From assembly GCF_002940685.1 (NCBI RefSeq), contig NZ_PNFP01000001.1, forward strand, positions 124,001 through 188,000: a stretch of 64,000 nt of DNA. The letters run 5' to 3'. The DNA is from Ensifer adhaerens. Lineage in GTDB: Bacteria; Pseudomonadota; Alphaproteobacteria; Rhizobiales; Rhizobiaceae. The notes beneath the pieces are model-generated. The model was not told where the DNA came from. It searched no databases and saw nothing but the letters and a program-made list of their open reading frames with translations. Position 1 is the first letter of the stretch. Each line of letters begins with the position of its first letter. Of the stretch, positions 57,855-64,000 are shown one piece after another. Position numbers and translations under genes: made by a program.

Positions 57855-59282
57855 CTATTTGGCCGCCCGTCGCGCCCGCCAGACGCGGCCGGCCGTCAGC
57901 ACCGCCAGCGCCGGCATCAGCGCGAACAGCCAGAAAAGCCAGCGCGTGGCGATCGCCACGCCTTCCGTCGAAGGCGTCTCGATGCCGGCGAGATTGGCGG
58001 TCAGCCCGGCCAAAGCTGCGCCGAGTGCTGCGGCAAAGAGCTGGACCGTGGTAATCGAGCTCGACGCCTTCTCCGCTTCGCCCTCCGGCGCAAATTCATA
58101 AACGGCCGTCACGATGTGCGGCCAGGCAAAGCCCATGCCGAAACCGACCGCCATGATGCCGATGCTGAGCGGTGCAGCGATCGTCATGAATTCCGCACCT
58201 GCCATCGGCATGAACAGGGCAATCAGCGCCAGACCGACGAAGCCGAAGGCCGGTCCGGCAAAGATCGTCTGCTTCGCGCTTTCGCCGTGCCAGTGGGCGC
58301 TGGTCATCGATCCGGCGGTCCAGCCGATCGACATCAGCGCCGCAATGTAGCCGGCTACCAGCGGCGACAATCCGTGCAGCTCCTGCAGGAGGTACGGCAC
58401 GTAGATTTCCGGCTGCAGGCCGATCATCAGCAGGGTGATCGTAGCATAAAGGGCTGCCAGCGGGGAGGTCGGGGTGAAACTGCCGGAGGGTAGCAGCTTG
58501 CCGGCCGCGCGTTTCTCGACGACGAGCAGCGCCAGGAACAGGAGGATCGCGGCGCCGACGCAGCCTACCTGCTCCCCGGCCGTGCCGAGCGTGCTGGCGA
58601 TGGAAAGCGCAAGTACGATGCCGACGAGCAGGGCCAGTTGCACCAGGGGGAGCGGCGTGCGTGCGCCTTCGCCGGCGGCCTTGCGCGGCAAGGTCGAGAA
58701 GGCGAGCGTTGCAAGCAGCGCCGTCAGCGGCAGGAGCGACCAGAAGGCGACGCGCCAGGTGGAAAACTCGGCGAACATGCCGCCGATCGCCGGGCCGACG
58801 AGCGTCGCCGTGCCCCAGGTGGCCGAGATCAGGCCAATGGCGCGCGTCCACAGCTCCGGCCGGAAGACTTCCCGGATCACGCCATAGGCGAGCGCATAGA
58901 GCAGGCCGCCGCCAAAGCCCTGGATCGCCCGGCCGGCAAGCAGCATCGCCATCGAGGGGGCGGCGGCACAGAGCAGCGTGCCCAGGCCGAAGACGAGCGC
59001 GCCGATCGCATAGGCGCCGCCGGCACCGACGGCGCCAAGAAGCCGGGCCGAAAGCGCTGCGCCGAGGATCGAGGCTGCGACGAAGACGGTCGTGCTCCAG
59101 GCGTAGTATTCGAGCCCGCCGATCTCGCGCACGATCGACGGCATGATCGTGGTGACGACATAGATGTTGAGCGCGTGCAGCGCGACGCCGCCACTCAGCA
59201 CCAGCGAATGCACGGCGTTGCCGCCGGACAGAAGCGCGCGCCAGCCGGTTTCCTGATGGGGTGCGGGTGTTTTTTCAAGCAT
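57855..59282 (-). CDS. MFS exporter, 14-helix (DHA2-like)
   Basis: A 475-residue major facilitator with about fourteen hydrophobic helices: IVREIGGLEYYAWSTTVFV as helix 2 region, helix 4 with LLAGRAIQGFGGGLLYALAYG (the antiporter motif C is ATWGTATLVGPAIGGMF). The pattern points to drug/proton antiport of the EmrB/QacA type. It lies 89 bases downstream of the ECF41 sigma gene on the same strand and could be part of that operon. Confidence 0.87.
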   Translation of the reverse strand: MLEKTPAPHQETGWRALLSGGNAVHSLVLSGGVALHALNIYVVTTIMPSIVREIGGLEYYAWSTTVFVAASILGAALSARLLGAVGAGGAYAIGALVFGLGTLLCAAAPSMAMLLAGRAIQGFGGGLLYALAYGVIREVFRPELWTRAIGLISATWGTATLVGPAIGGMFAEFSTWRVAFWSLLPLTALLATLAFSTLPRKAAGEGARTPLPLVQLALLVGIVLALSIASTLGTAGEQVGCVGAAILLFLALLVVEKRAAGKLLPSGSFTPTSPLAALYATITLLMIGLQPEIYVPYLLQELHGLSPLVAGYIAALMSIGWTAGSMTSAHWHGESAKQTIFAGPAFGFVGLALIALFMPMAGAEFMTIAAPLSIGIMAVGFGMGFAWPHIVTAVYEFAPEGEAEKASSSITTVQLFAAALGAALAGLTANLAGIETPSTEGVAIATRWLFWLFALMPALAVLTAGRVWRARRAAK

Positions 59283-59371
59283 GTCAGTACCTCATGCAGC
59301 GGTATCGCCGCAAACGCGCGACCGGTCTGGCCGGTAGGGAGATCGCGTTTGCTGGGGCGATTTCGCCAATA

Positions 59372-60265
59372 TCAGTGGAGCGCAGCCTCGCCGAAATGCG
59401 TGAGCTTGTCCGGGTTGCGCATGATGAAGATGTCGTCGACGTTTCCGTCGCCGTCATAACCGAAGGCGACGGTTGCGGCGATCTCGTTTTTCGCCTCGTC
59501 CCGAAGCACGATGCCGCGGCCGCCATTGATGTCGCCGATTTCCCAGACGTAGTGCGCCCAGTATTCGGTGAGCCGGTCGATGATGAAGGCGAGCACCGTG
59601 TCCTTGCCCGAGAGTACGCCGAGCACGGTTGCGACCTTGCCGCCGCCGTCGGCCGTCAGCTTCACATCGGCCGAAAGCAGTGCCGAGAGCGAGGCGACAT
59701 TGCCGCCGTGGATCGCCTGATGGAAGGCGGACAAGAGTTCGTCCTGCCGCTCGCGCGGCGTCTGGTGCCGGGCTTTTTCCAGCCCGATGTTGGTCTTGGC
59801 GCGTGAGACCAGCTTGCGGGCGGCCGGTTCCTGCATATCGAGCGTTTCGGCCACTTCCTCATAGGGCTGGCCGAAGATTTCGTGCAGCAGGTAGGCGGCC
59901 CGCTCCTTCGGCGTCAGCCGTTCGAGCATCAAAAGGAACGCCGTGGTCAGCGACGAGGTCAGCGCCAGCTTTTCTTCCGCGTTGTCGTTGCTTGCCGTGT
60001 GGATCGGCTCGGGCAGCCATGCGCCGACATAGTCGACGCGCTTGCGGTGGGCGGCCTTCAACAGATCGAGGCAGCGACGGGTGCAGGCCGTTGTCAGCCA
60101 GGCCGCCGGCGTCTCGATCGTCGCACGGTCGACCTCCTGCCATTTCAGGAACGTATCCTGCACCGCATCTTCTGCGTCGGCCCGCGAGCCGAGGATGCGG
60201 TAGGCAAGGCCGAGAAGGCGCGGGCGCGCCTCCTCGAAGATCTGCATATGCTGCCGGTCGTTCAT
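59372..60265 (-). CDS. ECF41-type RNA polymerase sigma factor with SnoaL-like C-terminal domain
   Basis: The 297-residue protein has sigma2 (RLLGLAYRILGSRADAEDAVQDTFLKW cut; WLTTACTRRCLDLL) and sigma4 (LTPKERAAYLLHEIFGQPYEEVA) and a SnoaL-like C-terminal extension of about 120 residues. The three ECF41 marks are present: WLPEP at 83-87 in the linker, DGGGK at 206-210 and NPDKL at 284-288. In ECF41 sigmas the C-terminal domain regulates activity in place of an anti-sigma. It is 1 base downstream of the carboxymuconolactone decarboxylase gene, the known partner and target of this sigma group. Confidence 0.93.
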   Translation of the reverse strand: MNDRQHMQIFEEARPRLLGLAYRILGSRADAEDAVQDTFLKWQEVDRATIETPAAWLTTACTRRCLDLLKAAHRKRVDYVGAWLPEPIHTASNDNAEEKLALTSSLTTAFLLMLERLTPKERAAYLLHEIFGQPYEEVAETLDMQEPAARKLVSRAKTNIGLEKARHQTPRERQDELLSAFHQAIHGGNVASLSALLSADVKLTADGGGKVATVLGVLSGKDTVLAFIIDRLTEYWAHYVWEIGDINGGRGIVLRDEAKNEIAATVAFGYDGDGNVDDIFIMRNPDKLTHFGEAALH

Positions 60266-60266
60266 G

Positions 60267-60698
60267 TCAGTGCCTCGAAATCTGGATGCGGTTCCAAAGG
60301 TTGATCATCGCCACCGTCGCGGTGATGACGCTGATCTCCTTCTCGCTGAAATGCTGGCGCAACTCGGCGCGCAGCGGCGCGAAATCCGTGCGGGGCTCGA
60401 GTTCGGTCAGCGCCTCGGTCCAGGCAAGCGCTGCCTTCTCGCGCGGCGAAAAATCGGTGACCTGGTCCCAGACGATGATGCGGTCGAGCCGCTCGTTGCT
60501 CTCGCCCTCGGTGCGGGATTCCTTCGTGTGCATCTTCACGCAGAAGCCGCAGCGGTTGATCTGCGAGGCGCGCAGCTGCACCAGATTGTGGATCGTCCGG
60601 TCGAGGCCGTGCAGGTCCATGGTCTTGTGCACGTCGGCGAGCGCGCCGAGCACATCCGGGATTTCCTGTTCGTAGCGGACGGCTTTGCTATCGGTCAT
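60267..60698 (-). CDS. AhpD-like carboxymuconolactone decarboxylase family protein
   Basis: The 143-residue product has the AhpD core with CxxC and His: INRCGFCVKMHTKESR (Cys50, Cys53, His57), and EKAALAWTEALTEL. Such proteins are peroxidase-like reductases or act in oxidative stress. It is the first gene of the putative ECF41 operon, with the sigma gene one base after its stop, and an ECF41 promoter 41 bases ahead. So its expression is probably driven by the sigma factor encoded next. Confidence 0.92.
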   Translation of the reverse strand: MTDSKAVRYEQEIPDVLGALADVHKTMDLHGLDRTIHNLVQLRASQINRCGFCVKMHTKESRTEGESNERLDRIIVWDQVTDFSPREKAALAWTEALTELEPRTDFAPLRAELRQHFSEKEISVITATVAMINLWNRIQISRH

Positions 60699-60738
60699 GG
60701 TCTCAACTCCATCGTTGTCGTGTTGCTTATGACCATTT

Positions 60739-60765
60739 GACGACCGACGCCGGACGCCTGTGACG
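60739..60765 (-). promoter_or_regulatory. Near-consensus ECF41 promoter
   Basis: On the minus strand CGTCACA (60759-60765), exactly 16 bases (60743-60758), then CGTC (60739-60742). The published ECF41 consensus, from memory, is TGTCACA-N16-CGTC, so 10 of 11 fixed positions match. It stands 41 bases before the decarboxylase ATG. Confidence 0.75.
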
Positions 60766-60866
60766 CGGCGCTTCGATTTTTCTCGCAGGACACCGAGAAA
60801 AATGCATGACCTGATTATTTTGAAGAAGTTTCAATAATTTGAGAGTCGCGATTTCTCGCGGGGATG

Positions 60867-61919
60867 TCAGGCCTTCGGCGGGTAGCTGTGCTCGCCGCCG
60901 CGAAAATCGGTGACCGTGTAGCAACCGCCGCCGTCGGCAGCGATCGCCGCCGCGCTGATCACCGCCTTGCCGTGACCACCGGGAATGTCGAGGATATAGG
61001 TCGGTTGGCAGAGGCCGGAGACCCGGCCGCGCAGGGCCGCGACCAGTGCCTGGCCCTCCTCGATCGTGAGGCGGAAATGACTGGTGCCGGGCGCGAGGTC
61101 CGGGTGGTGGAGGTAATAGGGCTTGATCCGCGTTTCGACGAAGGCGCGCATCAGGCTGGCAAGCACCTCGGCATCGTCGTTGACACCCTTCAGGAGCACC
61201 GACTGGCTGACCATGACGATGCCGGCATCGATCAGCCGGGCAGAGGCGGTGCGCGCCTCCTCCGTCAGTTCGCGCGGATGGTTGGCGTGCAGCGCCACAT
61301 AGGTCGCCTTGCCGCTGGCTTTGAGAGCCGCGATCAGGTCGGCATCGATGCGCGACGGCTCGACCACGGGCACGCGGGTATGGAAGCGGACGATCTTCAC
61401 ATGCGCGATCGGCTTCAGCCGTTCCATGAGTTCGGCGAGCCGGCGTGGCGACAGCACCAGCGGATCGCCGCCGGTGAGGATCACCTCCCAGATTTCCTCA
61501 TGGCTTGCGATGTAGGCGATCGCGGCGTCGAGTTCGGCGGCCGTCAGCGTGCCCAGACCCTGCGGCCCCACCATCTCGCGACGGAAGCAGAAACGGCAAT
61601 AGACCGGGCAGACATGCACGGCCTTCAACAGCACGCGGTCCGGATAGCGATGCACGATGCCGGCAACGGGGCTGTGCGGCTTGTCGCCGATCGGGTCCTC
61701 GCGCTCTTCGGGCAGCAGCGTCAGTTCGGCGGCGTCGGGCACGAACTGCCGGGCAATCGGATCATTGGGGTCGTTGGGATCGATGAGAGCGGCGATGGCG
61801 GGGCTGATCGCGACGGCGTAACGTTCGGCGACGGCGGCAACCGCCGCCTCGCGGGAGCTTTCGACGAGGCCGGCTTCGATGAGCTCGCGCGCGGTCTTGA
61901 TCGGGCGATGGACGTTCAC
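60867..61919 (-). CDS. epmB: EF-P lysine 2,3-aminomutase-type EpmB
   Basis: EpmB is a radical-SAM aminomutase that converts (S)-alpha-lysine to (R)-beta-lysine for EF-P modification. The 350-residue protein has the cluster motif HVCPVYCRFCFRRE, the substrate motifs ILTGGDPLVLSPRRL and FHTRVPVVEPSRI, and PLP-binding-type ending LDIPGGHGKAV. Its ATG overlaps the epmA stop, so the two are coupled. Lack of the long N-terminal of clostridial aminomutases agrees with EpmB. Confidence 0.93.
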   Translation of the reverse strand: MNVHRPIKTARELIEAGLVESSREAAVAAVAERYAVAISPAIAALIDPNDPNDPIARQFVPDAAELTLLPEEREDPIGDKPHSPVAGIVHRYPDRVLLKAVHVCPVYCRFCFRREMVGPQGLGTLTAAELDAAIAYIASHEEIWEVILTGGDPLVLSPRRLAELMERLKPIAHVKIVRFHTRVPVVEPSRIDADLIAALKASGKATYVALHANHPRELTEEARTASARLIDAGIVMVSQSVLLKGVNDDAEVLASLMRAFVETRIKPYYLHHPDLAPGTSHFRLTIEEGQALVAALRGRVSGLCQPTYILDIPGGHGKAVISAAAIAADGGGCYTVTDFRGGEHSYPPKA

Positions 61920-62968
61920 GCGCGTGTCTCCGCCACCGGTGCCCAGAGCACCTGGTCGATGCGTGCGGCCCCGGTTGCCAGCATCACCAGCCGGTCGAAG
62001 CCGAGCGCGATGCCGCTTGCCTCGGGCATGATCGCGAGCGCTGCAAGAAAATCCTCGTCGAGCGGATAGGTCTCGCCATAGACGCGGGCCTTTTCGACCA
62101 TCTCCATCTCGAAGCGACGCCGCTGTTCCGTCGCATCCGTCAGTTCGCCGAAGGCATTGGCAAGCTCGACGCCGCAGGCATAGAGCTCGAAGCGTTCGGC
62201 AACGCGACGGTCGCGTGCGGCAGGACGCGCCAGTGCCGCCTCGGCGGTCGGATATTCGTCGAGGATCGTCGCGCGGCCGAAGCCGAGATGCGGCTCGATC
62301 TTTTCGACGAGCACCCGGCTGAAAAGATCGGCCCAGGTGTCGTCATGGGCGACCCGAAGGCCGGCTGCCGCCATCGCGGCGGCCAGATGGTCGCGGTCGG
62401 TTTCGCCATTGGCGGCGATCGAGGCCAATAGGTCGATGCCGGCAAAGCGCTCGAAGGCGTCCGCCACGCTGAGGCGCTCCGGAGCGGCAAAGGGATCGCA
62501 GGCCTGCCCCTGGAAAATGAACTGCTTCGTGCCGGTGGTTTCCGCCGCAAGCGCCAGGATCTCGGCGCAATCGCGCATCAGCGCTTCGTAGCTCTCACCG
62601 GCGCGGTACCATTCGAGCATGGTGAACTCGGGATGATGCAGCGGCCCGCGTTCGCGGTTGCGATAGACATGGGCGAAACAGGCGATGCGTTGCTCCCCGG
62701 CGGCAAGCAGCTTCTTGCAGGCAAATTCCGGCGAGGTGTGCAGAAAGAGCGGATGGCTCGAGCCGTCGTGGTTGAGAGCCTGCGTTTCGAAGGCATGCAG
62801 ATGCGCTTCGTTGCCGGGCGAAACCTGCAAGGTCGCCGTATCCACCTCGATGAAGTCGCGCGCCTCGAAGAACCGGCGCAATGCCGATTGGATCCGGTTG
62901 CGGCCGAGAAGAAACGGGCGCCGGTCGGCATGGACATCGGGTGTCCACCAGGGTGAGGCATGCGACAT
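61916..62968 (-). CDS. epmA: EF-P lysyl transferase EpmA (GenX)
   Basis: EpmA is a paralogue of class II lysyl-tRNA synthetase that loads beta-lysine onto EF-P rather than tRNA; it lacks the anticodon-binding domain, as the 350-residue length shows. Motif 2 is [24 protein letters not shown], motif 3 is [14 protein letters not shown], and motif 1 lies in [22 protein letters not shown]. It is divergent from efp, the substrate. Confidence 0.94.
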   Translation of the reverse strand: MSHASPWWTPDVHADRRPFLLGRNRIQSALRRFFEARDFIEVDTATLQVSPGNEAHLHAFETQALNHDGSSHPLFLHTSPEFACKKLLAAGEQRIACFAHVYRNRERGPLHHPEFTMLEWYRAGESYEALMRDCAEILALAAETTGTKQFIFQGQACDPFAAPERLSVADAFERFAGIDLLASIAANGETDRDHLAAAMAAAGLRVAHDDTWADLFSRVLVEKIEPHLGFGRATILDEYPTAEAALARPAARDRRVAERFELYACGVELANAFGELTDATEQRRRFEMEMVEKARVYGETYPLDEDFLAALAIMPEASGIALGFDRLVMLATGAARIDQVLWAPVAETRA

Positions 62969-63128
62969 GATCGGTTCGGTCCAGGCTTTCTTCGTGCAGA
63001 TACCGGCTCAGGCTGGCTATTTGCGCGAAATTAGGGTAGTGGCGGCGCGAAATCCTTCTTTCCGCGTCCTTCAGGGCCCATGTTTCCGGCCCGCGGTGTC
63101 GCGCATACCTCTGTTACAAGGAAGACTA

Positions 63129-63698
63129 ATGGTCAAGGTCATCGCTTCATCTGTCCGTAAGGGCAACGTTCTCGACGTCGACGGCAAGCTCTATGTCGTG
63201 CTCACCGCCCAGAACTTCCACCCGGGCAAGGGCACGCCGGTCACCCAGGTCGACATGCGCCGCATTTCCGACGGCGTGAAGGTCTCCGAGCGCTACCGCA
63301 CGACCGAGCAGGTCGAGCGCGCCTTCGTCGAAGACCGCGAGCACACCTTCCTTTATGAAGATGCCGAAGGCTTCCACTTCATGAACCCGGAAAGCTATGA
63401 CCAGCTGGTCATGACCACCGAGGACATCGGCGATCTCAAGGCCTACCTGCAGGAAGGCATGGCCGTCATTCTTTCGATCCACGAAGGCCTGGCGATCGCC
63501 ATCGACCTGCCGCGCCACGTGATCCTCGAAATCACCGAGACCGAGCCGGTCGTCAAGGGCCAGACGGCGTCGTCGTCCTACAAGCCGGCGGTTCTGTCGA
63601 ACGGCGTTCGCACGCTCGTTCCGCCGCACATCCAGGCCGGCACCCGCGTCGTCATCGCGACCGAAGACGGTTCCTACGTCGAGCGCGCCAAGGACTGA
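63129..63698 (+). CDS. efp: Elongation factor P
   Basis: EF-P relieves ribosome stalling at poly-proline. The 189-residue protein has three beta-barrel domains with N-terminal KOW-like part [20 protein letters not shown] and the loop NFHPGKGTP, in which Lys34 is the site of beta-lysylation as in E. coli. The C-terminal end [20 protein letters not shown] is standard. epmA and epmB opposite indicate that the modification is used. ATG 63129 begins the conserved part; upstream frame extension is chance. Confidence 0.97.
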   Translation: MVKVIASSVRKGNVLDVDGKLYVVLTAQNFHPGKGTPVTQVDMRRISDGVKVSERYRTTEQVERAFVEDREHTFLYEDAEGFHFMNPESYDQLVMTTEDIGDLKAYLQEGMAVILSIHEGLAIAIDLPRHVILEITETEPVVKGQTASSSYKPAVLSNGVRTLVPPHIQAGTRVVIATEDGSYVERAKD

Positions 63699-63723
63699 GG
63701 CGAAAGCCGACATCGCATTGGAG

Positions 63724-63757
63724 CGGGGACGGTGGCTTTAGCTGCCGTCCCCGTTTT
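63724..63757 (+). terminator. Intrinsic terminator after efp
   Basis: CGGGGACGG (63724-63732) pairs with CCGTCCCCG (63745-63753), twelve-base loop, TTTT. Confidence 0.85.
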
Positions 63758-63860
63758 CGTTTCGGCAGGCCTGGATGAGCAACCAGAAATTTAAGGGGCG
63801 CATTTCGAAAAACGGGTGCTAGGATGCCCGCGCTACGACGCGTGTCACGAGAGGGTCTGC

Positions 63861-64000
63861 ATGTTCCCATTGTCGCATATGATGAAGTCGTTCATTCGCA
63901 AGGGTCGCCTGACGGTGATCGACGCCGACGGAAAACGCCACGTCTTTTCCGGAACGCCCGGGCCCGAGGTGACGATGCGGCTCACTGACAAGAAGCTCTA
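63861..64000 (+). CDS. Cyclopropane-fatty-acid synthase-like gene, 5' part only
   Basis: An open frame from ATG 63861 runs off the right edge after 46 codons. The start reads MFPLSHMMKSFIRKGRLTVI and DADGKRHVF, then PGPEVTMRLTDKKL, the N-terminal pattern of CFA synthases (SAM-dependent methylation of unsaturated phospholipid chains). Only the N-terminal non-catalytic domain is visible, so assignment is by resemblance. The SAM motif lies beyond the window. Confidence 0.75.
   Translation, partial: MFPLSHMMKSFIRKGRLTVIDADGKRHVFSGTPGPEVTMRLTDKKL

Overview
The window is a GC-rich, densely coded stretch of an alphaproteobacterial chromosome, most likely Rhizobiaceae of the Ensifer/Sinorhizobium type. 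The reasons are the gene orders rimP-nusA-ylxR-infB-rbfA-truB...rpsO-pnp, fabI-fabB-fabA next to a divergent irr, and aroA-cmk-rpsA, which from memory match the Sinorhizobium meliloti chromosome. Supporting signs are rhizobial families (FYDLN-acid protein, BA14K protein, ExoD, an Irr without an N-terminal heme motif) and a RIME-like intergenic palindrome. There is no phage, insertion sequence, plasmid gene or CRISPR array. Both ends cut genes: an MFS exporter on the left and a cyclopropane-fatty-acid-synthase-like gene on the right.

Left third (1-21 kb): the transcription/translation operon rimP, nusA, a YlxR-L7Ae protein, infB, a small membrane protein, rbfA and truB is followed by a HisKA_2 sensor kinase, an SH3-type secreted protein, rpsO, pnp (with a structured leader) and an RsmC-like methyltransferase. 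Then come an accessory MFS/DUF1127 pair opposite a winged-helix TolB-like/TPR regulator, and a tandem pair of ClpP-fold secreted proteins. The second member of that pair has lost the putative catalytic Ser and His.

Middle (21-44 kb): fabA-fabB-fabI (unsaturated fatty acid synthesis) runs divergent to irr. It is followed by a cupredoxin, a TRIC-type channel, a DUF218 protein, tRNA-Ala(GGC), an FYDLN-acid protein, then aroA, a LAS-type peptidase candidate, cmk and rpsA joined by 4-base overlaps or short gaps. Next are two unrecognised low-complexity proteins, BA14K, a phosphohexomutase, tRNA-Leu(CAG) with a clear promoter, two class III nucleotide cyclases facing each other, a 2-hydroxyacid dehydrogenase and a short RNase D.

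Right third (44-64 kb): small accessory enzymes and stress genes (a YqaA-like membrane protein with a probable CTG start, a Rdx/SelT protein, DoxX, Rnk, and a tightly packed amidotransferase/GFA/acetyltransferase/GNAT cluster), then lepA, an MFS/XRE-cupin/GNAT locus, an acetylpolyamine amidohydrolase-like gene, a monooxygenase behind a MerR-type promoter, exoD, an OmpA lipoprotein, a methyltransferase, and an MFS exporter. Next to the exporter is an ECF41 sigma factor with its carboxymuconolactone decarboxylase partner and a near-consensus ECF41 promoter. The window closes with epmB-epmA divergent from efp, the lysylation system for elongation factor P.

Most of the window is ordinary core genome. 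The best leads are the ECF41 module, the MerR-type promoter without an adjacent regulator, the active/inactive ClpP-like pair, the peptidase candidate embedded between aroA and cmk, the CTG start, and the palindrome over the XRE-cupin start. All functions are read from sequence patterns; no database search was run.
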